Positions 44,274-56,475 of a DNA stretch of 64,000 bases are shown piece by piece. Source of the stretch: Lumbricus rubellus (taxonomy: Eukaryota; Annelida; Clitellata; Crassiclitellata; Lumbricidae); the NCBI GenBank assembly GCA_945859605.1, contig OX243820.1:32249380-32313379 (forward strand). The letters run 5' to 3'. Within the stretch, counting starts at the first letter, position 1. The number at the start of each line of letters is the position of its first letter. The position numbers and the translations under genes were made by a program. The notes under the pieces are model-generated. The model saw nothing but the letters and a program-made list of their open reading frames with translations. It searched no databases and had not been told where the DNA came from.

Positions 44274-44629
44274 AAACCATGTTTTCAAATTTCATTATTT
44301 TGTCAAAATTATGTAGGCCTAAGAACTTATAAAACCTGAGATAACGTATCCATATGCTATATATAAATATATAGGCTACATTGTACGTTGTCCCATTTGA
44401 ACTGATACCCTTTTTGTTTTGGCGATATTTTTACTTGTCAATTCTAAATGAAACTCTAAGTTATAACATTTTAACGAATGTCAGATCGATCAATTATCAA
44501 TGTTTCCTGAAAATTTTATTCCATTCTACGAACAGAGTCCGAAGTTGTGCACGTTCAAATGTGGGCAACGAAAATTTTAAGTTTCGAACATGTAGGCCTA
44601 CATGTAAAAGATAGAAAATTAGTGTTAGC
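44274..44629. other. 3' flank of copy E, no gene
   Basis: Includes a TAGGCCTA insertion at 44314-44321 relative to copy D. No other feature seen. Confidence 0.5.
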
Positions 44630-44795
44630 GCTGTTCTTCAAAGCTGATGTTCAAAATGACCTCCATTAGCTCGAATGCCTGCTCAAAGGCGCTTTCGCCA
44701 TTCATTGATTGCGTTGTCAACAATCCCTTGATCAAAACGATTCCATTCTTCCACATTTCGCTGTTTGAAGCGGTCAACGTCACGTAGCCTATGCG
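44630..44795 (-). pseudogene. Tc1/mariner transposase C-terminal remnant
   Basis: Minus-strand translation gives DRFKQRNVEEWNRFDQ, NAINEWRKRL, a stop, then AGIRANGGHFEHQL, the tail of a Tc1/mariner-type transposase. Only the last 50 or so residues remain. Distinct from the elements at 22 kb and 63 kb. Confidence 0.6.
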
Positions 44796-45254
44796 AGTTT
44801 CATAAGGCTGCGATGGGCCAGTTTCTGTTAGGCCTACAAGAAAATTCTTTTAAAAATCTTTTGCACCGTAATGTCTTTCTTCTATTAATTTTTTTATTAA
44901 ACTTAAATCATTTTTCCTGAAAACCATTTTTATTATTGTCCCTTAACATGAAAATGATTTTAAATGACGGAAATATGACGTCATATTTATTAATTCAGAA
45001 AGTAAGGCGTGCAGTTGCAAACAATAATTTCCCGGGGTCGAAGTTTGTATATATATTGGCCATAGGTAGAAATAGAAAAAAACTCTCGGCCGTATGGTCA
45101 CGTGTACCGATCATGGTTTCTGGAGGACTGTTTTTTGACGACATTTATTTGAGAGCAACCTGAGGCCGCGGTTGCAAGACCCACCGTCGCGAGTGACGGT
45201 TGAACTGCCAATGAGCAGAGGTTGCAGCACAGTGAGAGCCAAGCCACACTCTCC

Positions 45255-45640
45255 ACGACACTCCACGTCCTTCTCTTCATTCTCCATCTCCCCCTTCTCC
45301 TATTACTCTTCTCCTTCTCCTCTTCGTCCTCTCCTCCTCCTTCACATAGTCTTCCTCCACCACCTCCTCTTTCTCCTAATCCTCCTCCACTTCCTCCTCG
45401 CTTTCTTCCTCCTCCTCCTCCTCCTCCTCCTCCTCCTCCTCCTCCTACTCTTCCTCTTCCTCCTACTCCTCCTCCTCTTCTTTCTCCTCCACCCTCTCGT
45501 TCTCTCCCTCCTCCTCCTCCTTTTTCCTCACCCGCCGCCTTCTCCTCCTCCTCTTCTTCCTCCTCTCCCTCTTCCCATTCCTCCTCCTTTCCCTCCTCCC
45601 ATTCCTCCTCCTCCTCTTTATTCTTGATCAACTCTCCACC
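45255..45640. repeat. CTC-rich pyrimidine tract, right segment
   Basis: Counterpart of 3195-3575, with a longer uninterrupted CTC run (about 45410-45445). The open frames on both strands are compositional artefacts. Confidence 0.85.
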
Positions 45641-46334
45641 ATCCCCCCGTTCTCGCCACACATAATCAGAGGTCATTGGCATTTTTACTCCATCGATCAC
45701 CATTAATCGGTGGCAGCAGCAGCTCCCAACATCAGCGCGTCGAGAGAGGCGGTCAAGTTGCTTCTGGTTCCCCGTCAACATCACCGACAACCAGGCCACT
45801 TGCTCTGGCCACTTACTACCATCCCTCAATCCAATTCCTTACCCACACCTCTCCTAAAAATGGGCGCACTCGCTTTCGGGCGAGCCCTCTGAAAGATTGA
45901 CACCTATTTTTAACTACTACTTTTTTTATTTTTAAGAAATTTCTTTTAATCACCAATGATACCAATGATACTAAACAATTCTAATGATACACAAAGTGAT
46001 GCTAGGAAATTTACATTTAGAGAACCTCTGTGGAAATGGGCCGACCCCTGTTCTTAATTTTCCGCTTCACGTTTTTAAAGCTCTTAATCGTGACTGAGGT
46101 TACTTCATCCTGCAAAACTATCTGCGGTCGCCAATGCTTATGCTCCCATCCCCGACCTTTCTTTATAACCCACCACACCTTACTTTCCAGTTTCAGTCCT
46201 CCTGATCCCAACTTTTAAAACCCCGCTTTTTAAAATTCCATTTCTTTCAACCCCTCTTTACGCCCATCCATTTATAGCTCGTTGTCGTATGGTGTGCGCT
46301 TCCCGATCAAGCCATGACAAACAAAGTGTCTAAA

Positions 46335-46565
46335 AGCTGATCCATGAATCAGCCTAAATCATCTTTGCTAATCAAGTCATCTTTGCTTATCAAATCGACT
46401 TTGCTAATCAAATCGACTTTGCTAATCAAATCGACTTTGCTAATCAAATCGACTTTGCAAATCAAATCATCTTTGCTAATCAAATCATCTTTGATAATCA
46501 AATCCACTTTTCAAAATATCTTGACTAATCAAATGATCTTTGCTAATCGTCTTTGCTACGATGCG
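46335..46565. repeat. 18-bp minisatellite
   Basis: About nine regular units of the type AATCGACTTTGCTAATCA, with a few AATCATCTTTGCTAATCA variants, then degenerate ones. The open frame of IKSTLL repeats is a by-product. Confidence 0.9.
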
Positions 46566-46589
46566 ACCTATTAAAACGTTAACTACAGG

Positions 46590-46880
46590 TGCAATTCACT
46601 TCTAACCCGTGCCCTTTAGCACCGCTTCATTTATCCCCTCCTATAGGCTACATACCCCGCACTTTTGCTATTGTGTGTTCCTAACTTTCTCAATGTGGAA
46701 TGACCTTCCCTCTGAAATTCGTTGCTGGATCTCGTTGTGGAATTCACCTGCATCTCTTCGCTGCTTGAAGACCTTTCTTTTTCATGGGCGTGTCACGCTG
46801 AGAGCGCCTCCGAATAGCTCTGCGAAACGCTGTAGGGCCTACAGTGCCCTACACATGATGTTGTTATGGTAAATAAGATT
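46590..46880 (+). mobile_element. LINE 3'-end remnant, right segment
   Basis: Partly open frame with SMWNDLPSEIR and SLRCLKTFLFHGRVTLRAPP, better preserved than its counterpart at 4550-4835. Shared by both duplicated segments. Confidence 0.65.
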
Positions 46881-47829
46881 TGATTTGATCAGTTCAAATT
46901 GAGTTAGATTAGATTAGCCAGCATATTATCAATCTCCAAATCGATTATAGTCATTAGACAAACAGCTAATTCTAATTTTGATCGATTAATTTTAATTTGA
47001 TCGAAAGTTCAGTTGCTAATTCTATTCGAGTAGTTATATAAGATTTTGCTAATGTTTTTCGAGTAGATATAAGATTCTGTTAGTGTTTTAATTCTAACCT
47101 ATTAACAATTTGAATGATTATGTCCATCCCTGAGGCAGGCTAATTAATTATAGGCCTCCAGAGCAAATATATAATATGAAATTAATTGCATTTAAGATCG
47201 GCTGTGGCATTAACCCATACATATACATGTGTTGGTCAATGCGAGCAATTAGTGATTTCATTTTCTTAGCGACTTCCGTCACTGCTCGTATTCTGGCAGT
47301 GCGAGTCTCAAGCCTGGAGAAAGAAGGAGGGCGAAGCTAGCCTAATCATCTGTGAAATGATACAAGCCAGCTTCATCATCTTAGTATCAGCAATTCAGCA
47401 TGCCATTATATACCTGCTTTCTCCCTCGTTGCCTGTTAATCGCAATGATAGTGTAATGGTGTAATGAATACATGACGGTAAGCTTACATGGTGGCAATTA
47501 CATGTAGCCCTACATAGCCAGGTAAACAGTTAATGTGTGTGCGGTTGCGTGTGTATGTGCGTTCGTGCGCGCGGGTGTGTCTCCATGTCTGTGTGTGCTT
47601 GCATCTGTGTGCGTATGTTTGCTTTTGTGCGCGGGTGTGTGTGTGTGTAATGTACACAATCTCGCGATATTGATGGACGCGAGGGCCAACGTACGTGTAC
47701 AGGCGAGTAAGCGCTGCGTACAGAGCTTAAGCGGAAGAAGAGCGAGAAAAGATGGAGTTCTGCGAAAGTGGAGCAGATCGCCCGATTCTAGGAAACGGGG
47801 GCAATAGTCGTCTGCGAAGTGTGACTGAC

Positions 47830-48350
47830 GGAGGAGGGAAGAGGAGGGGAAGGGGAGAAGAGTTGGAGGAGGGAGAGGATTAGGAAGAGAAGAAGGAAGA
47901 GGAGGAGAAAGAGATGAAGGAGGAGGAGGAGGAGGAGGAGGGGGAGGAAGAAGAAGAGTATGAAGAAGAGAAGAAGGAAGAGAAAGACGAGAGGATAACG
48001 AGGAATATAATTAGGAGTAGGAGGAGAAGCAGGAGAAGGAACATGGGACGAATAGGAGAAGATGAGTAGGAAAAGGAGAAGGATGCGAAAGAGAAGGGAA
48101 AAGTAAGAGAGGTGGAGGAAAAGAGAAAAAAGGAGAAGAAAGATGAGCAGGAAAAGGGAGAATATGAGGAAGATGAGGAGGGAAAAGGAGAAGCAGGATG
48201 AGGAGGAATAAGTTGAATAAGTACAAAATAGAAAAGTGAGGAGGAGGAATAGCAAAAAGAAGAATTAAAAAGGAGCAAGAGCAAGAGGAGAAGGAATAGT
48301 AGCATGCAGAACAGAATAATGATAGGCTAAAGTTAAACGGAGAAGAAGGA
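47830..48350. repeat. Purine-rich tract, right segment
   Basis: GGA/GAA-rich, homologous to 5915-6420 but with many indels. Minus-strand frames are low complexity. Confidence 0.85.
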
Positions 48351-48630
48351 AAAAGGCTGGATGAGCGATTTTCACAATAAACGAGCGAATTCAATTTAAT
48401 TGTAGGCTATCAGGAGAAGCTCGAACCCGTAGCCTACTCTCAGCGTCTCAAGTAAGCTATTAAGCCTTTAAAATTATAATATAGACTATTAGACATACAA
48501 TACAATTAGCAGTAGCGCTAGGCTATGCGTCATGTTTTCTTATTTAGACCTATAGGCTATAGGCTACTTTGAGTCTGGCAGGAGTCAAAATTCGTTGATG
48601 AAAATTCCGCACTTATCAACTCTGCCTCGG

Positions 48631-48634
<4 letters not shown>

Positions 48635-48667
<33 letters not shown>
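48635..48667. repeat. TA microsatellite
   Basis: About 16 TA units where the left segment has a short TATTAGCC sequence (near 6702). Confidence 0.85.
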
Positions 48668-48669
<2 letters not shown>

Positions 48670-49317
48670 CTAGCCTACTATAGGATTGCCCGGGTCTTTC
48701 CCAAGCCAGGAAAAAGGACAACATAGCCTACAAACCCAACGGCTGCTTGCCGATAGTAGCATAAGCGCCAGAGAAACATTATTAGGCCTATAGCTTCAAA
48801 AGCGATCGGTTCGTTTACAAAGCGCGCGTTTATTTATCTTCCAACTGTCATACAATGCATATCTAGGCTAACCTTCATATAATAACCCTTCAGTTGCATA
48901 GATTACTAACTTAGCCTGCATGTCGGCAAGCAGCCGTTTACGTACTTACGAAAACATTACTTATGTTGGAATGCAATCGATAGATGTCGTCGCTAGGTAG
49001 CTGCGCCATGCGAATTCGTAGATGATAGGCTACAGTGATACGGGTCCGAAGCCTAAAACTCATAGAGTCTATTTTTACCCCAATCAATCAACTTACGCTG
49101 TCTCGCCAATGTCACCATCCCTTTTTCAACGTGTCAACATGTGCGGAAGGTAAAACGATTTTGGACGAATTGCAATATAAAACGTTTCTCGTTTGGCTAT
49201 TAGACTTTCTTACAAAATGAACTCCTGCAGGCCTATCATGGACGAACGCTTTGCACAGGTAGGCTAATCTCTAACTTTCGCGTTCTTTATTATTAAATTT
49301 TCAGCATCGGAGACCTT

Positions 49318-49565
49318 GGTGTCGTTCGAGTAGGGTAAGGTTTGGCGTCGTCAGGGTCGTCATTAGATTCTTAAGGTTCAGCGTCGTGAGGGTCGGTTAC
49401 GGTTAGTGGTAGGGTTAGTTTCGTCATTAGATTCTTAAGGTTTAGCGTCGTGAGGGTCGGTTAGGGTTAGTGTTAGGGTTAGTTTCGTCATTAGATTCTT
49501 AAGGTTTAACGTCGTGAGGGTCGGTTAGGGTTAGTCTTAGGTTTAGTGTCGTCATTAGATACTTA
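49318..49565. repeat. Degenerate GGTTAG repeats, right segment
   Basis: Same as 7370-7860 without the 250-bp insertion; gives the empty site for that element. Confidence 0.7.
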
Positions 49566-49986
49566 ACAGTCAGTCACACAGAATTTTCCGCTCTCCACTA
49601 CGTTTGCCAAAATATACGCGTTATCAGTTAAAAACTTGCGTACTTACTTACTCTTAAATGAACCTTTCTTTGCTGTGCAACGCACCAGTATATTGGGTCA
49701 GATGTGATTGGTTCAGCTAATAATAGATCTCGATGAGTTTTAACGGTAAGCAGAGCTTCGGACCCGTATCACTGTATCATCTACTAATTCGCCTGCGCCA
49801 TAGGTCGCTGGCTCGCTGCGCTCTATTTTTATTGCAGTCGTTGGCAGCCATATTGTTTGGAGTACGGGATTACCCAAACTTTTATATCACATTTACAGAA
49901 CTAAGTCAATACTATAAGTAAACTCTTATCTTCCTGTGGTAAGTTCTGAATACCTAGACTTTCCTAAAAGTCAGTTTTTTATAAAT

Positions 49987-50414
49987 CGAAGTGACTAGCG
50001 GACCGCCAAGCGGCCGTCGAATCTCAAATACTAGCGGACCGCTAGTCACGTGTAACCTGTCACATGACGAGTCTTGATTCTTGAATATTGTTACAATGGC
50101 GGCAGTTACCGATAGTTGGTTTTATGTCCGACAAATGTTTTCTTGTTTTAATGACTTAGAAAATTACTAGAAACAGAGTAAGCAACCAATTTTTTTCGTG
50201 AGTGTTGGTTAGGTTCAGGTTAGGCGTCGTGAGGGTCGGTTAGGGTTAGTTTTAGGGTTTGTTTAGCCATTAGAAACTCTTGTGGATTGGTGTAAAGCGG
50301 CTTGCTAGTATTCCGTATTGGACGGCCGCCAGTCATGTGACAGGTTACACGTGGCTGGCGGTTCGCTAGTATTTGAGATTCGACGGCCGCTTGGCGGTTC
50401 GCTAGTCACAGCCT
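49987..50414. mobile_element. Non-autonomous DNA transposon with long inverted repeats, second copy
   Basis: Counterpart of 8294-8732; TTATAAAT flanks at 49979-49986 and 50415-50422. It is 11 bp shorter because ATAGAAAGCCT is missing near the right arm. Confidence 0.75.
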
Positions 50415-51143
50415 TTATAAATAGCTGAGATTTTACTGGTGGAATTTCGTACGTTACATATTACAATATAGAGATTATAAATAGCCTACGAAACTGAAAG
50501 CATGGCATCGGTTTCTGACAATATTAATCTATAATAATTATTACTGTACAATGTCCTTGTTGATTTTACGAGAAACAAAATAATGATAGGTACGTGGCTT
50601 AAAGCACAGTATGCTGTGCATAAAGTGTAGCAGGACGGTCATGGACGGCGTCTAGGGAGTTATTTTCATATCTCCATGCCGTCCTGCCACTTATTTGACC
50701 AGCACACCTGAAAAAGGTGCAGGGCGCCAATTAAGACTCTTCTTTTTACACTTTAAGAACTGATTGTTATAGGAAAGAATACTTAACTTGTTTATTAATA
50801 TATAAAATTAATATAGCGTTACACGAAGCTAATGCAAGCAAAAGTGTTTTGTAAACGTTTCATAAACTGCCTGTTTGTGGATTGTACCATGCATGGGAAA
50901 CCAATTTCTTTGACACTTGCAGACCTACGTTTCAACACAACCTTGAAGACAATGAATGACTGCGGAAGTAGGCCTACAAGACAGTGTAGATAAACATGTA
51001 TTTACATAACTTACATTGTAGTACGTAGGTCTAATGTATTATTGATCACACTGAAGCGCTATGTAATTCAAGTAAAACAAAACAACTGCTCAATGTGCTC
51101 ATCTGTAATTATTTTAACTGAATTTTATTGATTGCCACAGACC

Positions 51144-51421
51144 ATGGCAAGTCGAGGAGAGATTGGATGGCAATCGGAGAAGACATTGGCGGAGTGCATG
51201 TCTTATATGTTGGACAACGAAATAGCAACAGACGTCTGCTTTGAAGTTGGTCCACCAGATGGCGCAACCGTCAACATCCGGGCTCATCGCCTCTTTCTGA
51301 TAGCACGTAGTCCTGTCTTTGAAGCAATGTTCTCCAGTGGAATGACTGAGAGCAAAGGTGGAAAAAATAATAAGATACGAATCGAAGACATCAGGCCAGA
51401 TATTTTCAAAGCGCTTCTGAG
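51144..51421 (+). CDS. BTB-BACK-PHR gene copy F, first coding exon
   Basis: Differs from copy A exon 1 at only two residues (RLFLIARSPVF against RLILSARSPVF). Same ATG context and GTAAGC donor. Part of the near-identical segment shared with A. Confidence 0.92.
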
Positions 51422-51551
51422 GTAAGCTATTGATTTTGAAATCATTGCCTTACAGGCAAATATTTGTAGCAAACACATGCCATTGCCGCTTAAGCGTAAC
51501 TGACAAGACTAGTATATAAGCGAATTTATGTTGACCTCATGTAGGCTAACG

Positions 51552-52501
51552 GTCATCTCTTTGCAGACGATGTGCAAGCATATGTCGATGGGTCTCCTTC
51601 TTCGCAGCTACTTTTAGTTGAACGCCTTCAGTCTCTCCCGCATTCCCTGCACTCCTGGATGTCATCAAATAGTCTCTTTCTCTCTCTCTCTTAATGCCTT
51701 CAACACCCAGTTTATTTGGTTTGGCACACCTCAGCAGCTTTTGAAAATTGATTTTGTTCTCCTCTCTGAATTATTTCCTCACTACACCTTTTCCTCGACT
51801 GTTCGTGATCTACGTGTTACATTGGATAGTTAGTTCCCTTTCATTTAAGGACCATGTATCTAATCTTACACGCTCTTCATATTTTCATTTAAGGCGTTTA
51901 AGGGCTGTTCGGCGTTCTGTTTCGTCTTCTGTTTTTACCACTTTGGTACATGCTTTCATTTGCTTCAGAATTGACTACTGTAATTCTCTTCTAATTGGTC
52001 TGCCTAAGATTCGTCTTTCACCTTTACAGGCGGTCCTAAATGCTGCCTCCAGATTAATTGCACGCCTTCCACGCTACTCTCATATCTCTACTTTTATGTT
52101 TTAGCAGCTTCATTGGCTTCCTCTAACTGCGAGCATTAAATTCAAAATCCTCATCTTGGTCTCCAAAGCACAACGGGTTTTTGCCTACAAAATATCTAGC
52201 CAATGGAATTCACCGGCCTCTTTCAGCCTCCTCGCATCGCACACTACTCTTTTTAAATAGATTTTATCTTCTAGTGCTTCCTACTAGAACGGCTATAGCT
52301 CAGTCCCGTTCCTTTACAATTACATCAATTGGCCCCTCTAAGCTGTCTCCTTCTACTCGACCTCAACTTCTGACTGGTAATCCCTCCTCCTCATTTTCTT
52401 TTCTCAAAACCTGTTTTTTCTCTCGTGGCCTTGCACACTGGGAGCGCCTCGGATCACCCTAGTAGAGGCGCTTTATAAATGTTTTATACAATACAATACA
52501 A
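51552..52501 (+). mobile_element. 5'-truncated LINE in intron of copy F
   Basis: Same insertion as in copy A, with the same starting FADD codon block, 4-bp duplication and stops, and AACG flanks. It differs by a few substitutions and an 'AGCTCT' difference near its end. Confidence 0.85.
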
Positions 52502-52775
52502 AACGTAGTCTATCTTTTCTTTCTGATAAAACTTTTAAAGTACTCCAAGCAAACATCCAATTTCTAGAATGGGTTTCAAAAGAATCGTCGTAGACCATTG
52601 AAAAGTTTGATAATTATTATTATGATCTTGAGATAATAACAGAGCGACAAAACTATTTTGAAGACATATGTCCGTATTTGTTTTCTAAATTCGGTTTCGC
52701 TGCTGAAAACATCAACGTGCGGAGTTTAATTTCACTGTCCCATTAATAGTTGGGTTCATACACCACCATTACTAA

Positions 52776-52910
52776 CAGTGTAAGAATTGTCGAAAAATAA
52801 CGGGTTGAACCATTATCCACTTGGAATCGGGTGTGAAAAATAGACTTTACTATGGTGCTCTTAAAAAGACTGGGGTTTGAAACCACAAACCCCCGGAAAT
52901 TCTCACCCTG
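52776..52910 (+). mobile_element. hAT-type MITE in intron of copy F
   Basis: Near-identical to 11095-11229. Confidence 0.75.
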
Positions 52911-53077
52911 CACCATTATGCATATAATAAAATAATATATGTACATATACATGTATGTATCTGGGCTAAATCAGCCAGTATTCTCGATGGCGGATTTAGA
53001 AACATCAAATTCCTCTATTCAGAATTTCTTAAACCATTTTACTGAGTATATCGTGGCTTTCTTAAAATGCTTTGCAG

Positions 53078-54098
53078 ATTCGTCTACACAGATGACGTCG
53101 ACATTTCTCCTCAAGCTGCGCCTGCATTGATGTATGCCGCTAAAAAATACATGTTGCCAAAACTGTCGAAACAATGCAGCAGTTTGCTTCAGACAAGTAT
53201 CAACGTTGAGAATGTTTGCTGTCTATTGGATCAGAGTTTACTCTTCTCGGAAGAAAATCTGAGAGATGATTGTCTGAAGTTCATATCCAGTTATGCCTAC
53301 GAGATTTTCTGGCGAAAGGAATTCCTGGATTCATCGCGTCAAGCAATGGAAGCTATTTTGAAGATTGGGAAAATGAGGACGACGGAATCATTTATTTTCC
53401 AAAGTTGTGAGAATTGGGCGAAACATCAGCTGAGTCGTTTTAAGTCGATTCATAATCCAAGTGACGAGCAGATCAGAGAAGCTCTGGGCAGTTTGTTGTT
53501 TAGCATCCGTTTTCCGGCCATGGATCCCGAAGAATTCGCAGATCTTGTTGGTGACCGACATGTTTTAACGGATAAAGAAAAATTGTCGATTTACTTATAT
53601 TTCATTAAAAAGGAACAAAAGGAAGATCTTTTGTTCGACGTTAGCAAAAGGACTGTCGAAGAAAAATGTGTTGATCGAACTATTAAAGTCCAATCACAGA
53701 TTTGGAATTCTGGTCCATGTAGAGATTACATTGCTTTTACGTCTGATAAAACAGTTGAATTGCGTGGCCTTGGATTGTTTCCTGCAGCCAATAAAACTTC
53801 ATATGACGTTGATATAGAAATTTTCAATCCTGAAAAATCACTCTTCAAACAGGGATTCACCATTCCGTTCACCGGAAACTCCACACCATTCAAGATTTCT
53901 TTCGATTCGCCAATTTGCATTCGCAGTGGAGTTATTTACACGATTGTCGCTTCGGCTCGAGGCGACATAGGGCACTACAGCAAGACATGCCAAGTTACAT
54001 GCAAAAGCGACAATATCACGTTTACATTTTCAAACAGCGGTCAATTTTCACGAACCAATGCTGCTTGTGGTCAGATCCCACAACTGTTCTATGTCTAA
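53078..54098 (+). CDS. BTB-BACK-PHR gene copy F, second coding exon
   Basis: Encodes the same residues as copy A exon 2, as far as I can read, with a synonymous difference (GCTGCGCCT against GCTGCACCT near the start). The spliced protein is 432 residues. The intron is about 80 bp shorter just before the acceptor because the segment between ACTGAG and TATATCGTGG is deleted; acceptor TTTGCAG is kept. Confidence 0.92.
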
Positions 54099-54348
54099 AA
54101 ATCATGTTTTCAGAGTTTCTTTAATTTGTCAAAACTTTGTAAGAACTTATAAAACCTCAGATAATGAAGGCTATCCTATACGATGCATGTCTATGATCCG
54201 ACAACGGACTATCCTCGAGGTTCGGTTCACGGAATCAGTGTTGGACATGTCCTTACTTCCCAATTGAGAAAATACTTGTGCCAGCTTGCCGCGGGGAGAA
54301 CGAGAGGGATTTTCGCACGCAGTTCTTGTTATAAATATTATTGTTCTA

Positions 54349-54354
54349 AATAAA
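54349..54354 (+). promoter_or_regulatory. Candidate polyadenylation signal, copy F
   Basis: AATAAA about 250 bp after the stop, conserved with copy A. Confidence 0.45.
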
Positions 54355-55039
54355 TATTATGTTCGATTTTATGAGTGCACTAAACCTAGCGGCATGTTGG
54401 AGAGTCTACTGAATGGTCAAAATAAAGTCAATATAACCGTCTTGCTATTATAATAATAGCGCTGTTGCTAATTTGTAATTGTCTCTAGCGAATAAGCTCA
54501 GCGCTCGTGAATACGTTGGTGCCCTGGACTTGACTTCCGAGCTGCACTCTAGAAATATGAAGATTACGTTCAAGATTACGATTGGTCGTCGTATTATTCT
54601 TCCACCTCGTTTGATTTTTTTCTCTCAATTAGCATAAGGATTCTTACAAGGAATGTGGTAGGCTACCTTCTTAGGTTTCTAGCTTTTCGATGTGTCGCTG
54701 ACTGCAGGCCTACACAGTAACCTCCTCCCTCGTCACGTGCTTCGCCATCTAACATCAAGGCGTCTCAATGACTGTGTGAGTGTCTTGAAAATAATGTGAA
54801 TGACGTTGTGGGCTCGAAGACTTAAAAATAGCCATTGAAGTAAACTTCAAAACTGTCGAAATAGTTGTTCTTGTTATAACGCGATTTCAGTATCGATAAA
54901 AAATAAATATGATTAAATAAGAAATTATAGAAAAATGTAAGATGGATGAACGGTCGAAATAAATATGAGTAAAATTATTATTTGTGGTTCCTGTCAGTAA
55001 AATGAAACGGAATCAAAATGTCGGCCTACGGTAGGAAAA

Positions 55040-55190
55040 GGGAACGTAGCCTATATGAAAGATGAGGGGAAGAGGAGGATGAGAACATTGAGGAGGAATA
55101 GGCCTAAGTAGAGAAAAGAAAAACAGGATGAGGAATATTAGGAGAGCAGATGATAAACGGAGAAAAGGGAAAGAGAGGAGGGAGGGTTTA
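55040..55190. repeat. Purine-rich tract, unit G
   Basis: Counterpart of 13430-13580; contains GGCCTA at 55101-55106 that is missing from the other copy. Confidence 0.7.
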
Positions 55191-55439
55191 GTTATTTCCA
55201 CAATAAACGAGAGCCACAAGTAACGAGTCTTTGAAAAATATTCTCATAATTATAGGACTACAATACAATAAGCAGTAGGCTATGAGTACAGTTTTTCTTA
55301 TTTAATTGTGAGTAGGCTATCATGGCAGGCAAATTCTTTGTGGAAAATTCCGAAGTTATCAACTTCCTCTAAAGATAATTTTATCTCAGGATAGAATGTG
55401 CTGTCACTAGCCAGGATAGGCCTAAAGGAAGAGGATTCC

Positions 55440-55650
55440 GCAGTGGGCTTGCGATCCACCCGGGTTTTTAAAAAATACAATGTATAGGCCTACGCAACAG
55501 AAACAACGCAAAATCCTGCAGGACACCATCAATGGTGACTTGAGAAAGTTGAGATGTCTGATGGTGTCATGGGAGGAGGCTGAAGAACTGATAATGGCCA
55601 GGGAGGAGTGGAGGAAGTGCGTTGCCCGATGAGCAGACCTGCACGAGAAG
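55440..55650 (+). mobile_element. LINE 3'-terminal remnant, unit G
   Basis: Homologous to 13865-14065; the frame reads similarly through LRKLRCLMVSWEEAEELIM. Confidence 0.5.
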
Positions 55651-55660
55651 GACTAACTAT

Positions 55661-55786
55661 CAGGATGAGAATTGCCGGAGGTTTGGATGTTTCAACCCCA
55701 GTCTTTGTCACAGCCCCAAAGTAAAGTCTATTTTCCACACCCCAAGTCCAAGTGGATCGTAGTCCAACCCCCGTTATTTTACCATG
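55661..55786 (-). mobile_element. hAT-type MITE, inverted copy
   Basis: Starts CAGGATGAGAATTGCC like 14065-14180; the right end is eroded in both. Confidence 0.6.
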
Positions 55787-56308
55787 CTGCTAAGAACTAA
55801 GTAAGTAAGATCATAAACCCAAAGTAATTTATGGACTTGCCCGAATAACTTCTGCATAAAATGAACACGTTATTGGGAATCGGAAATTCCTATTTTGTTG
55901 CTATTATTAGACAATTGAGAAGGCGACGTGGATTCCGTACTCAGCAGAACTTTAAACCAGGTTTCAGCGTATTCTACCACGTACGTAGGTCTATGTCAGC
56001 TGAGACTCTTTTACCACAAGGTAAAATGACATAATAGTTATTAGGTCTAAGTCTACTGGACATTGTAGTTTTAGGCATTTCGGCTTCGAAATTAAAATGC
56101 CCGAGGCGTAGACCCAAGGCCTAGGCTAGTGGTGAAAAATTATAACCCGATCATATCAATCATTTCTATTAAATTAAGCTGCCCAGGTTGAGACTGTATG
56201 AGGTCGTTAGAGCTAAATTTTTACATTTACATTTACAGAACTAAGTCAATCCGATAAGTAGGCCTACATGTAAACTCATAATTTGCTGTGTATGTGCTTA
56301 TAATATCT

Positions 56309-56400
56309 ACAGGGTGGCTAAAAACAGTACCACCCGATAAAATGCAATATCTTCAGAGCCGATTGAAATTTATCTTCGAACAATTTTTAATTTGCAGAAG
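56309..56400. mobile_element. Fragment resembling a DNA-transposon end
   Basis: Starts CAGGGTGGCTAAAAACAGTA, where units A and B have unrelated sequence. It runs about 90 bp before rejoining the unit just upstream of exon 1 of copy G. The SINE region present in units B, C and E is absent here, so this may mark a deletion caused by a transposon. Confidence 0.4.
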
Positions 56401-56475
56401 AATGCGCTAACTCAAATAAAAGAAAACCACTGCTCATCTATATAAATGACTGAATTTTATGGTTTGCCACAGACC

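Larger units (their letters stand above)
48540..54990. repeat. Right copy of near-identical segmental duplication
   Basis: See the left copy; same orientation, offset about 41.6-42.0 kb. Confidence 0.85.

Noticed and set aside
45098..45829. 243-codon minus-strand Gly/Glu-rich frame
   Set aside because: Low complexity over a simple repeat; not shared with the left segment.
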